Source of the DNA: Sphingomonas telluris
GTDB taxonomy: Bacteria; Pseudomonadota; Alphaproteobacteria; Sphingomonadales; Sphingomonadaceae
Assembly (NCBI RefSeq): GCF_022568775.1
Contig: NZ_JAKZHW010000001.1
Coordinates: forward strand, 1,488,001 to 1,552,000
Length of the DNA stretch: 64,000 bases
Reading direction: 5' to 3'
Shown here: one piece after another, positions 6,549 through 14,841 of the stretch
Position numbering within the stretch: position 1 is the first letter of the stretch
Layout: each line of letters begins with the position of its first letter
Position numbers and translations under genes: made by a program
The notes under the pieces: generated by a model
The model's input: the letters and a program-made list of their open reading frames with translations, nothing else
What the model was told of the DNA's origin: nothing
Database searches by the model: none

Positions 6549-6911
6549 CTACCAACCCGCCGGTTGGTCCGGTCTGACTTTCAACGGAGTGCCTCCGGGG
6601 CCTGCGTTCGAAGCCAACACCGGCATGAAGGGCGTGGTGGAAACTTCCACGACCGTCATGCCGTCTCTGACCGTCGACCGGCGTACGTAAATCGGCTCGC
6701 CGGCCGCGGCGGCAGGATCTACCGAAATCTTGCCGGTCGGCACGACAAGAGAGATGCCCCTTCCGAGCGTCTGCTGCTGCCGCCCTTTCACCGCAGTCGC
6801 GGTCCCCGCGGACTTGCCATGGTCCACAACTCGCGAATCCTGGGCAAAGGACGCGGGGACACCGCCAAAAACGACCGCGAAACCAATCGCTAAACAGAGA
6901 GCGGTTCGCAT
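6549..6911 (-). CDS. small secreted protein of unknown function
   Basis: 120 aa starting MRTALCLAIGFAVVFGGVPASFA, a clear signal peptide with cleavage after about residue 23. The mature part (QDSRVVDHGKSAGTATAVKG ...) has no known domain, only one short repeat-free beta-like stretch (GISLVVPTGKISVDPAA; DGMTVVEVSTTPFMPV). An alternative start lies 6 codons upstream; the signal peptide favours 6911. It is followed by two tandem hairpins on the same strand. It lies 40 bases downstream of the haloperoxidase-like gene, which is also exported, so the two may form one unit. Confidence 0.7.
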   Translation of the reverse strand: MRTALCLAIGFAVVFGGVPASFAQDSRVVDHGKSAGTATAVKGRQQQTLGRGISLVVPTGKISVDPAAAAGEPIYVRRSTVRDGMTVVEVSTTPFMPVLASNAGPGGTPLKVRPDQPAGW

Positions 6912-6951
6912 CAACCTGACACCTACCATAGGCCGAGCGTCTACGCCGGCG

Positions 6952-8400
6952 TTACTCGCGTTCTTCCTGCTTGCACTGGCCAGAGTTGCGGCAGTTGAAG
7001 AAGTGCGCATCCACGTAATCGGCCACCGATTTCCCGAGCATGGCGCCATGAACGTCAGCCGTGCGGAAGTGAAGGCCACCAACAATCCGCGCCTCGATCA
7101 CGTCGGGGATGACATCGGTGAAGTGGCTGTAGTGCCGGGTCGATCCGCTCCCAGGCACCGTCGCGAGGCCCGGGCTTACGATATCGAACTCCGCGGCGTC
7201 GTTGCCGAAGAACGCCTTGGCGGCGTTCATCAAGCCGCTGAAGACGCAGTTGGCGCCCGATGGCTCGTCTGCGTATGGCGGCAAGGGCAGGAGTGAGGTC
7301 CAGCCGCCATCGGCCTCGGTCGCATCGTTGCCGTCGGTGGCGGCGAGCTGGATGGCGCTCGTGGGCCGCCAGAAGCTCCAGCGGGCCTTTTCTGCAAAGC
7401 AATTGATCGCGCTGTCCGCCATCGACATGCTGGTCATGGCGTGGAACCGCGCTTGTTCGGTGATTGTCAGCCCCTTCGAGGCCGCCACCTGCCGCATCGC
7501 CCCATACAGCATGGGAAGCGGGTGTCCGCCAGTCCAATACGCCAGCGAGGTCTGAGCTGGCGTGCGCGTAGCTGAGTCGACCCGGCCTAGCGACTTCACC
7601 TCGTTGAACTCGGCCGTGTATTGCGCGCTTGTCAAGGGGAGCGGCGGCCCTGCCGTGTGAATGTAATCCGAGCTCGGCAGGGTGAACGGTCGCACGTTGC
7701 GCACCCAGGCGTTCGGATCGTTTACCGGATTCGGGCGCCATTCTCCAGGGCCCGGGTTCGCGGGGACCGGATAACCCGGCGGGCCGAAGCGGCCGTCGCC
7801 GACCCGGTTGGCCAATATCGCTGCCGCAGCCGCGGTTCCGACTTCGATGCCTTTGGCCTTGGCGTCACCGTCCGGGATCTCGGCCAGCGAGCTGGCGTAT
7901 TCGGAATCGAGACGGGCTTTGATCGCGGCCTTGACCTGGGCGGTCAGAGTCGCCGTCAACGGCGCCTGATCGACGAGGCCGCTGAGGGCATGATGCGCTG
8001 CTGTCGCAGCGGCTGCGCCCTTGGACGCGCTGGTCGGCGCCTTCAGTCCGGGCAGATAGGCGTCGTGCCCGCCCTTGATGGCGTTGACCGCGTCGTAGAC
8101 CGCGCCCTGGACGATCGCGAGATGTATGGTTGCGACCGGAGGCGTGAACTGCATGCCTGGCACGGCGGCAGCTGGTCCGTTGACGAGGGTCGTGATGGCC
8201 CTTTCATTCCACATGCGCACCGCATCCTTCTCGGCCGCGTAAGCGGGGCCGGATGCAAAGGTGGCGGCGAGCAGGGCGATGGAGCAGAGCCCGGAGGTTA
8301 GCCTCCTCATACGCGCTCTTCGCGGAAGCCGGTTTGAATCGTTTGAGGTTTTCGGAGACTTGAAGGAGTCAAACGCGCTATCGATTTTCGAGATCATCAT
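6952..8400 (-). CDS. vanadium-haloperoxidase/PAP2-family secreted protein lacking the catalytic histidine
   Basis: 482 aa. The start at 8400 has GGGGAGGA upstream; the signal peptide follows a long basic N-region (RRARMRR ... GLCSIALLAATFASGPAYA). The C-terminal half matches vanadium-dependent haloperoxidases: KARWSFWRP (K338, R345, P346) fits K-x6-RP, and ARIVGGLHFRTAD (R438, H444) fits the R-x5-H motif holding the vanadate ligand. The middle motif, normally PSGH with an acid-base histidine, reads PSGANCVFSG (residues 380-389), so that histidine is absent. Vanadate or phosphate binding could persist with altered or lost halogenation. Four cysteines in the C-terminal part may form disulfides. 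Substrate unknown. Confidence 0.8.
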   Translation of the reverse strand: MMISKIDSAFDSFKSPKTSNDSNRLPRRARMRRLTSGLCSIALLAATFASGPAYAAEKDAVRMWNERAITTLVNGPAAAVPGMQFTPPVATIHLAIVQGAVYDAVNAIKGGHDAYLPGLKAPTSASKGAAAATAAHHALSGLVDQAPLTATLTAQVKAAIKARLDSEYASSLAEIPDGDAKAKGIEVGTAAAAAILANRVGDGRFGPPGYPVPANPGPGEWRPNPVNDPNAWVRNVRPFTLPSSDYIHTAGPPLPLTSAQYTAEFNEVKSLGRVDSATRTPAQTSLAYWTGGHPLPMLYGAMRQVAASKGLTITEQARFHAMTSMSMADSAINCFAEKARWSFWRPTSAIQLAATDGNDATEADGGWTSLLPLPPYADEPSGANCVFSGLMNAAKAFFGNDAAEFDIVSPGLATVPGSGSTRHYSHFTDVIPDVIEARIVGGLHFRTADVHGAMLGKSVADYVDAHFFNCRNSGQCKQEERE

Positions 8401-8592
8401 GGGACGTCCTCCCCGATACCGGCGTGAAGCCCCGCTTACTGCCGGGCTGAGCCGCGCTTACGCCCTCCACTTTCTACAGTTTTGCCGTGAGTCGTTTCAC
8501 TCCGAAAACCACGCGCTGTGAGGTTATCATAAGTTAACTGGTCGTGCACTTACGTTGCTTTAGCGACCACCATAATCTCGACGGTTTCACAG

Positions 8593-9015
8593 CTAGAGTT
8601 TCCGTTTCAACCCGTGCAAGGCACCGATCCGTCGCTCAGCCAAGATCGGGACGGCCAGGATCCTGATCCACCGCGCCTCCGACGCCGCTGGTTCGATCGC
8701 CGCGTCGAGAATGAAACCATAGGCGCGGCTCAGCGCATATTTGCGGACGCGCTGTAGAGCCTCTCTCGAGCATTCCTCGTAAAGCGCTACGATTTGCTCG
8801 CGAACAATTGGGCTGCCCGTCGGCAAGCCGAATAGCTCATAGACTTTCGCTGACCACGTAAGCCTGTCCTCGCCCGCAATGTCGCAGTGCCAATAGCCGG
8901 CGTCGGGATCTGTTTCGGCCTCGGTCAGATCGGGAGACGCGATGAAAACGTATCCCTTCGCAAAGGTGCCCGGCGGCGCCTCATCGAACAGCGCTCTTAC
9001 GAAAGAGCCGGTCAT
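8593..9015 (-). CDS. single PAS-domain protein
   Basis: 140 aa. Residues about 35-135 read as a PAS_3-like fold (AGYWHCDIAGEDRLTWSAKVYELFGLPTGSP ... YGFILDAAIEP ... WIRILAVPILAERRIGALHG), with the WS-x-x-x-YELFGLP signature that precedes the PAS core. No output domain is present, so it is a sensory adaptor or a partner of another protein. The start at 9015 is preceded by AAGG. Isolated gene between the haloperoxidase-like gene and a small membrane ORF; ligand unknown. Confidence 0.75.
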   Translation of the reverse strand: MTGSFVRALFDEAPPGTFAKGYVFIASPDLTEAETDPDAGYWHCDIAGEDRLTWSAKVYELFGLPTGSPIVREQIVALYEECSREALQRVRKYALSRAYGFILDAAIEPAASEARWIRILAVPILAERRIGALHGLKRKL

Positions 9016-9226
9016 GGCGCAGCCTTATTCACCTTTGCTCATCATGACCCCGGGAGCACGTTATTCAACGCGAATTTGCTAAATGTCGACGGCATCGTCC
9101 AATCGCCGACCGCGATCCGACGCGGACGACGGGAACTACACGCCCGAGTGCCGTTTCGTTTCGGAGCCGTCCCTTACCGTTGGTTATCTTGTTGAAAACA
9201 GCGGCCGACGGGTAATCGCGCCGGCC

Positions 9227-9346
9227 ATGAGAAGTCACAAATGGAGCGAACTCGAGTCGGACAAATGGGTGATCGGATTGGCTGTGTGCCTCCCCATCGT
9301 CCTGGCTATCGTGCTCGTCGAAATAGTAACTCTTCTCGTTGGGTGA
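9227..9346 (+). CDS. possible 39-aa single-pass membrane protein
   Basis: From ATG 9227: MRSHKWSELESDKWVIGL then a continuous hydrophobic helix (AVCLPIVLAIVLVEIVTLLV) to the C-terminus. The open frame extends upstream to 9083 without a membrane-like or conserved look, so the short form is preferred. The ribosome site is poor. Tail-anchored topology is likely if it is expressed. Confidence 0.35.
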   Translation: MRSHKWSELESDKWVIGLAVCLPIVLAIVLVEIVTLLVG

Positions 9347-9384
9347 GGCGAAAGGCGCGCCTCAGCTGGGGCAGCTAGTCTCCA

Positions 9385-9618
9385 TCAGACCACGCGGGTC
9401 GCCTCGCTTGACCTTATGGTGCCTTCGAGTTCCGTGAGCGCTGCCTCCAGAGCTCTGACTTTATCGTCGAGCCCCTCAGACTCCCTGCCCTTCAATAAAC
9501 GCAAGGTTTCGCGGAGTTTGGCAATGAGCTGCAGCGCATAAGCCCGGGGAAGATCCGAAGCGGGTGGGCCGGCTTGGGGACGGCAAGTATCGCACGCCAC
9601 GCGGTGACTCCAGTTCAC
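9385..9618 (-). CDS. possible small coiled-coil protein
   Basis: 77 aa with a GTG start at 9618 and no visible ribosome site. The composition is protein-like: CDTC near residues 9-12, then a strongly helical segment (ALQLIAKLRETLRLLKG; LDDKVRALEAALTELEGTI). It could be a regulator or a scaffolding peptide, but no family is recognised. Confidence is limited by the weak start. Confidence 0.4.
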   Translation of the reverse strand: MNWSHRVACDTCRPQAGPPASDLPRAYALQLIAKLRETLRLLKGRESEGLDDKVRALEAALTELEGTIRSSEATRVV

Positions 9619-9680
9619 CAGTTAAGCGACCGGTACAACGCCGATTCCCCAATTCGTTCAGTACGCGCTTTGTGCCGTAC

Positions 9681-9705
9681 TGCCGGCTCAGGCCGAAAGC
9701 CGGCA
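9681..9705 (-). terminator. hairpin downstream of the fasciclin gene
   Basis: Perfect 8-bp arms TGCCGGCT (9681-9688) and AGCCGGCA (9698-9705), 17 bases past the stop of the fasciclin-domain gene. No T-run follows, so it may be a 3' stabiliser or a weak terminator. Confidence 0.45.
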
Positions 9706-9721
9706 GCAGGCTGCCGTCCAT

Positions 9722-10249
9722 TTAGTTTGGCAGGAAGACACCATCGGTCACGTGGATCACGCCGTTGGACTGCTGAAGGTCCGCGGTGACGACGGTGGCA
9801 GTGCGTCCGCTCTCGTCGGTGACGACGACTTTCCCGTCCACCAGTCTCGCGACCAGCGGGGAGCCTTCGAGGGTCGTCAGAGTGGCCTGGCCGCCGCCTT
9901 GATTGATCAGCTGCACGATCGCAGCCGCGGTGAACTGGCCGGCCACGACGTGGTAGGTCAGGATTTTCACCAGCTGATCGCGGTTCTGCGGTTGCAGCAG
10001 GGTTTCAACTGTTCCGGCCGGAAGCTTGGCAAAGGCGGCGTCGGTCGGTGCGAAGACGGTCAGCGGCCCCTTGCTGGCCAGATCATCGACCAGTTTCGCT
10101 GCTTTGATTGCCGCGACCAATGTCTTGTGATCGGGGGAAGTCTGGGCTGCAGCGATGATATTGCCCTTGGGCGCACTATAAGCGGTTGAAGGCGCCGCGA
10201 TCAGCAGAGCTACGGCTGCGGTCTGCAGCAGCAAACGGGATACGGACAT
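9722..10249 (-). CDS. secreted fasciclin (FAS1) domain protein
   Basis: 175 aa. The start at 10249 is set by GGAGG 6 bases upstream; signal peptide MSVSRLLLQTAAVALLIAAPSTAYS. One FAS1 domain fills the rest: H1 motif GPLTVFAPTDAAFAKLP, central YHVVAGQF, and H2-type ending NGVIHVTDGVFLPN. FAS1 proteins are surface or periplasmic adhesion modules; bacterial single-domain forms are linked to biofilm or symbiosis. Single gene with a hairpin downstream. Confidence 0.93.
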   Translation of the reverse strand: MSVSRLLLQTAAVALLIAAPSTAYSAPKGNIIAAAQTSPDHKTLVAAIKAAKLVDDLASKGPLTVFAPTDAAFAKLPAGTVETLLQPQNRDQLVKILTYHVVAGQFTAAAIVQLINQGGGQATLTTLEGSPLVARLVDGKVVVTDESGRTATVVTADLQQSNGVIHVTDGVFLPN

Positions 10250-10505
10250 AGAAAGCCTCCATGGAATTTGAGGCTCCTCACTTATTCCTACGGCCGTCGC
10301 GTCTCGATACGGCACTTCGGTCAGCGTCGCGCCCCAGGCGCCCCCGGAGCACAAATTCGTAAGATGAAAGCGCCTGTGCTAGGGAGCCTTCGCTACTAGT
10401 CGCAATCGGATGGTTTTCAGGCGCTTTGCGGCCCTCATTCCCTCTTTTCGCTTCTCCTAGCGATCACTGACCGCGCACGCGGTCGCACTACGAAGGAATG
10501 AGCAT

Positions 10506-10712
10506 ATGCCCATCGGCACAGTAAAGTTTTTCAACGACGACAAGGGATACGGATTCATCGCCCCCGAAGACGGCGGCAGCGATGCGTTCGTGCATATCTC
10601 CGCCGTTGAGCGGGCCGGAATGCGCACGCTCCAGAAGGAACAGCGCGTCAGCTACGAGCTGGAGCAGGGCCGCAACGGCAAGTTGAGCGCCGTGAACCTG
10701 CAGTCCGCGTAA
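10506..10712 (+). CDS. cold-shock protein, CspA family
   Basis: 68 aa single-stranded nucleic-acid-binding OB-fold protein acting as an RNA chaperone. RNP1-like KGYGFI (residues 13-18) and RNP2-like DAFVHI are intact; the length is typical for the family. GAAGGA lies upstream of ATG 10506. The stop codon TAA forms part of the loop of the terminator hairpin directly at the gene end. Many paralogues occur per genome, so no specific symbol is given. Confidence 0.95.
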   Translation: MPIGTVKFFNDDKGYGFIAPEDGGSDAFVHISAVERAGMRTLQKEQRVSYELEQGRNGKLSAVNLQSA

Positions 10713-10738
10713 CGGACTTGTTTTCCTCCTTCGGGAGG
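10702..10738 (+). terminator. csp terminator with stop codon in the loop, plus UUCG hairpin
   Basis: Arms AGTCCG (10702-10707) and CGGACT (10713-10718) enclose CGTAA, whose TAA is the csp stop codon; TGTTTTCC follows. A second hairpin CCTCC-TTCG-GGAGG (10725-10738) with an ultra-stable C(UUCG)G loop comes directly after. Confidence 0.75.
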
Positions 10739-10797
10739 GCCCTCGAGCCAGTTCCGCCAAGTGCGGAGCCGGCCGAGGGAGTTGATTGGAATCTTTG

Positions 10798-11022
10798 ATG
10801 GTCGAAGCCCACACAACAACCCGATCGAAGGATCGGGAAACCTATTTGCTTCGCGCCGAAGCTGCGCGCGCGGAGGCGGCTGAAGCCACACTTGCCAACG
10901 TCCGCGAGCGCTGCCTGCGAGCCGAGGCCGCATGGATGGAGATGGCCGCTCGAGCCGAACGCACCGAAACCATGCGAGCCCAGCGGGAGAGCGAGAAGGC
11001 GCACCAGGAATCCGTCGTCTGA
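10798..11022 (+). CDS. small Ala/Glu/Arg-rich helical protein
   Basis: 74 aa from ATG 10798 (MVEAHTTTRSKDRETYL). The remainder is an uninterrupted amphipathic helix rich in A, E and R (LLRAEAARAEAAEATLANV; CLRAEAAWMEMAARAERTE). It resembles short hypothetical proteins common in sphingomonads; possibly an envelope- or ribosome-associated helix. It lies 60 bases after the csp hairpins on the same strand, so is probably transcribed separately. Confidence 0.65.
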   Translation: MVEAHTTTRSKDRETYLLRAEAARAEAAEATLANVRERCLRAEAAWMEMAARAERTETMRAQRESEKAHQESVV

Positions 11023-11278
11023 CGGATTGATGCTCTCGGTCCGAGTCTCTCAGGCTTCGCTGACCAGCCACCCCAGCCCACTGCTAGGAACCTACGTCAG
11101 TAGCGGCGCCTTCCCATAATCACGCGTCCGGGCGACGAGCATTTCGGCGACGCCATTGCACTGGCAACTGTGCCAAAATGAAACACTCACCCCGAAAAGA
11201 ACAGCAGTAGGAACGTTATGGTTAACGGCGCTTTGCTAGTTCCGGCTCCAACTATTCTCGGAGTTCGGAGGCGTCGCC

Positions 11279-11932
11279 ATGCATATGCTTACGAAAGCCG
11301 CGCTCGGTTTTGCCGGGCTACTCGCCGCTAGCTCACCCGCAAGTGCCGCAGTCACCATCAACTTCACGGGTTCGACCGCGATCCCTGGATCGAACGACTT
11401 CCAGTCGGACCTGAATGGCCTTGGACTGACGCAGCTCGCGACGGGTGCGGGCACCTCCATCCTTCTCGATGCGGATTCTATGATCAGCTTCGAGCTGCTC
11501 GGGACTGAGAGCAGCCTCGACGACACCTTCTCCGCACCCGGCGTCTCCTACACGGAGATGACGACGCTCCTGAACAGCTTCGCCACGCCCATCGCGCTCG
11601 GCAGCTCGATGCTTGCAGCGGGCGATCTCGCCGGCCTGCTCATGTTCAGCACGTCGGCCGGAGGATCCGCGACGATCGGCGATCCCGGCTTCGGCATCTT
11701 CATCGGTCCGGACTTCACTTCGGGCGGCACGACCTCGGTCTTTTACCTCGGCTACGACGATCGCGTGACGAACCAGGACGACGACTTCGACGATTTCGTC
11801 GTCCGCGCGACTGTCACGCCGTTGTCGGCAGTGCCGGAGGCCGGCACGTGGGCGATGATGCTGCTGGGCTTGGGCGTCGCCGGCGTCGCGCTGCGCCGCC
11901 GGAGCGGCCGGACACTCCCGCAACTGGCATGA
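11279..11932 (+). CDS. PEP-CTERM sorting domain protein
   Basis: 217 aa; GGAGG lies 7 bases before ATG 11279. Signal peptide MHMLTKAALGFAGLLAASSPASA, mature beta-rich domain (VTINFTGSTAIPGSNDFQSD; TSVFYLGYDDRVTNQDDDFDDF with an acidic Asp cluster that could bind calcium), then the anchor VPEAGTWAMMLLGLGVAGV and ALRRRSG. Here the consensus PEP is PEA. Exosortase-processed surface protein by family; no exosortase in the window. A terminator follows. Confidence 0.9.
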   Translation: MHMLTKAALGFAGLLAASSPASAAVTINFTGSTAIPGSNDFQSDLNGLGLTQLATGAGTSILLDADSMISFELLGTESSLDDTFSAPGVSYTEMTTLLNSFATPIALGSSMLAAGDLAGLLMFSTSAGGSATIGDPGFGIFIGPDFTSGGTTSVFYLGYDDRVTNQDDDFDDFVVRATVTPLSAVPEAGTWAMMLLGLGVAGVALRRRSGRTLPQLA

Positions 11933-11963
11933 CCCTGATCCCCCGCGTCGCTAACGCTAAGAA

Positions 11964-11994
11964 GCGGTCCGGTGTCTCCCCGGCTCCGGACCGC
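11964..11994 (+). terminator. terminator of the second PEP-CTERM gene
   Basis: Arms GCGGTCCGG (11964-11972) and CCGGACCGC (11986-11994), perfect 9 bp, loop 13, followed by CTCCCATTT. Located 32 bases past the stop. Confidence 0.6.
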
Positions 11995-12097
11995 CTCCCA
12001 TTTGCGACAGTGGGAATTGCCTTTGGGGCGACAATCCCAGCCGCTGACTAAGTCGAGGCGATGGGGGCTCCAACTCATCGAAAGTTAGTGGGCCGTC

Positions 12098-12343
12098 ATG
12101 GGCGGTAACAGCAGTTTAACCCGTCTTGAATTAACGGAAGTTCTGCTAACAATGGACCGGGCGGATTCGGGGCGTGTGGCGTTGACTGTATCTTTGCATA
12201 AATTGAGAGCGACGGTGAAACTTTGCCGTCAGCTGGCGGATGAAGTCGATCCGCTTCCCAATGCGCAAAGCTTACGCAAGCTCGCCGACGAGCTCGAACG
12301 CAATCTCGACGAGCTCGAGGTCAGGCGCGTCCTCAAGCATTAG
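12098..12343 (+). CDS. small helical protein (81 aa)
   Basis: 81 aa, MGGNSSLTRLELTEVLLTM ... LHKLRATVKLCRQLADEVDP ... LRKLADELERNLDELEVRRVL. All-helical prediction, mixed charge, one cysteine. No known family. Its stop TAG overlaps the stop of the convergent minus-strand gene in the sequence TTAG (12340-12343). The ribosome site is weak. Confidence 0.5.
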   Translation: MGGNSSLTRLELTEVLLTMDRADSGRVALTVSLHKLRATVKLCRQLADEVDPLPNAQSLRKLADELERNLDELEVRRVLKH

Positions 12344-12510
12344 GACGACAGCCGGCTCTCGGCGCTGATTTCCCGCACAACCGTCTCAATCTCTTCGATC
12401 AGTTCGCTCTGCACGCCATGCCGACGAAGTTGCTCGAGGTGCGCCTCAAGCTGAGCGAGGCCTTCAAGGATTTTGTCGTTCAGTTCCCGTCGCTTGGCGA
12501 CATCATCCAT
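12340..12510 (-). CDS. small helical protein (56 aa)
   Basis: 56 aa from ATG 12510, preceded by GGGGG at 7 bases. Sequence MDDVAKRRELNDKILEGLAQ ... LEQLRRHGVQSELIEEIETV is a clean amphipathic helix pair. It shares its last bases with the convergent gene (TTAG). Function unknown; the good ribosome site makes it more credible than its partner. Confidence 0.55.
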   Translation of the reverse strand: MDDVAKRRELNDKILEGLAQLEAHLEQLRRHGVQSELIEEIETVVREISAESRLSS

Positions 12511-12592
12511 GAGTGCACCCCCGCACTGCATCGCATGTGCGGTGGACCCTCACAACCGTTTTGTTGATGTGCCGTAACCAAATTTGCGGATG

Positions 12593-13138
12593 TTAACGCT
12601 CCCAGCGCCGCACCGCTCTTTCGTAGGCAGCTTTCGCTTCGTCCCGAGCCTCCGCGAGCGCATCCCGTTTCGCTTCGTGCTTGCGCTGCAGGTCCCGACG
12701 CTTGCGCTGCAGCGCCTCCAGCTTCTCGTCGAACTCGCGCAGTTCCTTGCGCTGCTTCTTCTCCGCCTTCTCCAGCGCGGCCTCGGCTGCGTCCAGCTCG
12801 TCGCGGCTCGGTTTGGGACCCCGTGAAGCAGGCTTGATCGGCTCCGCTTTTTCGACCCGTTTCGGCAGCTTCTGCTTGCCCAGCGCGGCGACGTGCTCCT
12901 CCTCGCTGCCGCGCAGCCGGCGGATGACCTGCCCGGGATTGGCGAGCGGTTCTTCCATCAGCTCGGGGTCGGTGACCTGCTCGGCGATGTTCTGCGCGAA
13001 CAGGTTCGCTTCCGCGCCCCAGGCTTCGAGCGCGGCCTTCTGGCTCGGCGCCGCGACATAGGCGTCGTGAAAGCCGATCGGAGTCCGGAAGACCTTGAGC
13101 TTCTGCTTCCGCGCGGATGTCTTGGGCGTCTTGGCCAT
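12593..13138 (-). CDS. conserved-looking coiled-coil protein
   Basis: 181 aa. N-terminus MAKTPKTSARKQKLKVFRTPIGFHDAYVAAPSQ continues into a compact region (ALEAWGAEANLFAQNIAEQV ... NPGQVIRRLRGSEEEH) and a long charged coiled coil from about residue 110 (ELDAAEAALEKAEKKQRKEL; ALQRKRRDLQRKHEAKRDAL). Similar hypothetical proteins with the opening KVFRTPIGFHDAYVAAPSQKAAL are familiar from sphingomonads. No enzymatic motif. Function unknown. Confidence 0.75.
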   Translation of the reverse strand: MAKTPKTSARKQKLKVFRTPIGFHDAYVAAPSQKAALEAWGAEANLFAQNIAEQVTDPELMEEPLANPGQVIRRLRGSEEEHVAALGKQKLPKRVEKAEPIKPASRGPKPSRDELDAAEAALEKAEKKQRKELREFDEKLEALQRKRRDLQRKHEAKRDALAEARDEAKAAYERAVRRWER

Positions 13139-13180
13139 GGCCGTTCAACGCCGAAATTCGCGCAAGGGTGTCATGAAAGG

Positions 13181-13209
13181 CCGGGCGGCCGCGCCCCTAG
13201 GCCGCCCGG
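13181..13209 (-). terminator. hairpin terminator of the lipoprotein gene
   Basis: Perfect 10-bp arms CCGGGCGGCC (13181-13190) and GGCCGCCCGG (13200-13209), loop of 9; on the minus strand CCTTTCATG follows. Located 12 bases after the lipoprotein stop. Confidence 0.6.
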
Positions 13210-13220
13210 CACCACCCCCC

Positions 13221-14072
13221 TTAGCTCGTCTTCTTGGCCGTTCCGCTGACCTTCGACCCGTCACGCGGATCGGTGCTGGTCCAGGTCACGGACTGCCCGT
13301 CGGCCGACGGCACCGTCACGGCTTCGCTCACGACCTTGCCGTCGCGCGTGAAAACCTCCTTCAGGCCATTGCCTTCCACAGAGACCTGCACGGTCGTTCC
13401 GCCGATGTCGCCCGTCACAGGAACGGCGGGTCCGCCGAGCTCGGCCGTATAGCTCTGGCCCATGCCCGACCAGGACACCTTGTTGCCCTCGACCTTGTAG
13501 GTCGCGTTCAGCGCGTCCTCGGAATATTCGTTGACGTGCTCAGCCATCCATTGGCCGGAAACGGCATGCGCGCCCGCGGGCGCCGCGCCAACGCGCTTGG
13601 AGCTGCTCGCTCCTTCGACCGGCGGAGCATTCGGGGTCGTCATGTCCTTGAACTTGCGGGTCAGCGTGTTGCCATCCGCCGACACTGAGAACGTCGCGGC
13701 GAACGTATCGCGCCCGCCCTTCTGGCTCTTCCATTCCAACGACTTGTCGTCGACGGCCTTGATCGACATGTGGTCGGCATAGGGCCGGCCGGTGACTTCG
13801 TGGAACTGGCCGTCCGCCACGAGATCCACCGGCGGAATGCAGGTGCTGCAGGTGAACTTGCCGTCCTTCAGCACGAATTCGTCGGGCTTGCCTTCGAACT
13901 TCACGCTGTCGCGATCGGTCTTCCAGGTGCCGTTGAGCACCGAGATATCGGTAGCGGCAGCTTCGGTCGTCGCGGCGGCCGGTTCGTTGCTCGCAGCGGT
14001 TTCCTGCTGCTTGCAGGCAGGCGCCATCAGGATGAGAGCGGCAGCGATCGCCGTGCACGTGACTGTTCTCAT
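13221..14072 (-). CDS. predicted lipoprotein of unknown function
   Basis: 283 aa. Start at 14072 with AAGGGGGA upstream. Lipobox LMAPAC places the lipidated cysteine at residue 20. A low-complexity linker (NEPAAATTEAAATD) is followed by beta-rich repeats: ISVLNGTWKTDRDSVKFEG and AVSGQWMAEHVNEYSEDALN, each introducing a lipocalin-like stretch, and SVTWTSTDPRDGSKVSG near the end. A CSTC pair sits at about residues 74-77. Probably outer-membrane anchored. No family named. Confidence 0.8.
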   Translation of the reverse strand: MRTVTCTAIAAALILMAPACKQQETAASNEPAAATTEAAATDISVLNGTWKTDRDSVKFEGKPDEFVLKDGKFTCSTCIPPVDLVADGQFHEVTGRPYADHMSIKAVDDKSLEWKSQKGGRDTFAATFSVSADGNTLTRKFKDMTTPNAPPVEGASSSKRVGAAPAGAHAVSGQWMAEHVNEYSEDALNATYKVEGNKVSWSGMGQSYTAELGGPAVPVTGDIGGTTVQVSVEGNGLKEVFTRDGKVVSEAVTVPSADGQSVTWTSTDPRDGSKVSGTAKKTS

Positions 14073-14217
14073 GAACGTCCCCCTTATAACCGAGGGGGAC
14101 CCCGATTGGCCGCCCGCTCGCAGGTCGGCCCCGTCTTCACAGACAAAAACGGGCGAGGTCGGCCGGGCGCGGAGACTACTCCGGTTGAACCGAAAGTAAA
14201 TTCACATTTGATATGGG

Positions 14218-14841
14218 TTAGTATCCCATCAGCGCGAGCACTTCGCGGCGGCTCCGCTCGTCCGCGCGGAACGTCCCCATCATGCGGCTGGTGGTCATCA
14301 TCACACCCGGAGTCTGCACTCCCCGCGCCGTCATGCAGGCATGGCTCGCCTCGATGACCACCGCGACGCCCTTGGGCTGCAGATGATCCCAGATGCAGTC
14401 GGCGACCTGCGCCGTCAGCCGCTCCTGAACCTGAAGCCGCCGCGCAAAGCCGTGCAGCACGCGCGCCAGCTTGCTGATGCCGACGACCTTGTCACCCGGC
14501 AGATAGGCGATTGCCGCCCTGCCGATGATCGGCGCCATGTGATGCTCGCAGTGCGACTGGAACGGTATGTCCTTCAAAAGCACGATCTCGTCATAGCCGC
14601 CGACCTCGTGGAATGTGCGGCTGAGGTGTTTGCAGGGATCTTCTTCGTAGCCCTTGGCATATTCCTTCCAGGCCTTGGCGACGCGGCGCGGCGTGTCGAG
14701 CAGGCCTTCGCGGTCGGGATCGTCGCCGGCCCAGCGGATAAGCGTGCGGATGGCTTCGCTGACGTCGTCCGGAATTTCCACGGCGGGACCCGAATTGACG
14801 AGGTCCCCGTCCTCCGGCTCGCCATGTTCGAACGCGCTCAT
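14218..14841 (-). CDS. folE: GTP cyclohydrolase I
   Basis: 207 aa enzyme converting GTP to 7,8-dihydroneopterin triphosphate, first step of folate/tetrahydropterin synthesis. The start at 14841 ([12 protein letters not shown]) sits in an ATGA overlap with the FAD-protein gene. Signatures: ATP/GTP-site stretch [10 protein letters not shown], zinc-binding [12 protein letters not shown], GKxxGI-like [26 protein letters not shown], and [16 protein letters not shown] with the second zinc cysteine. All catalytic Cys/His residues are present, so it is the zinc-dependent type IA enzyme. Encoded last in a three-gene unit with DUF6356 and a FAD oxidoreductase. Confidence 0.97.
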   Translation of the reverse strand: MSAFEHGEPEDGDLVNSGPAVEIPDDVSEAIRTLIRWAGDDPDREGLLDTPRRVAKAWKEYAKGYEEDPCKHLSRTFHEVGGYDEIVLLKDIPFQSHCEHHMAPIIGRAAIAYLPGDKVVGISKLARVLHGFARRLQVQERLTAQVADCIWDHLQPKGVAVVIEASHACMTARGVQTPGVMMTTSRMMGTFRADERSRREVLALMGY

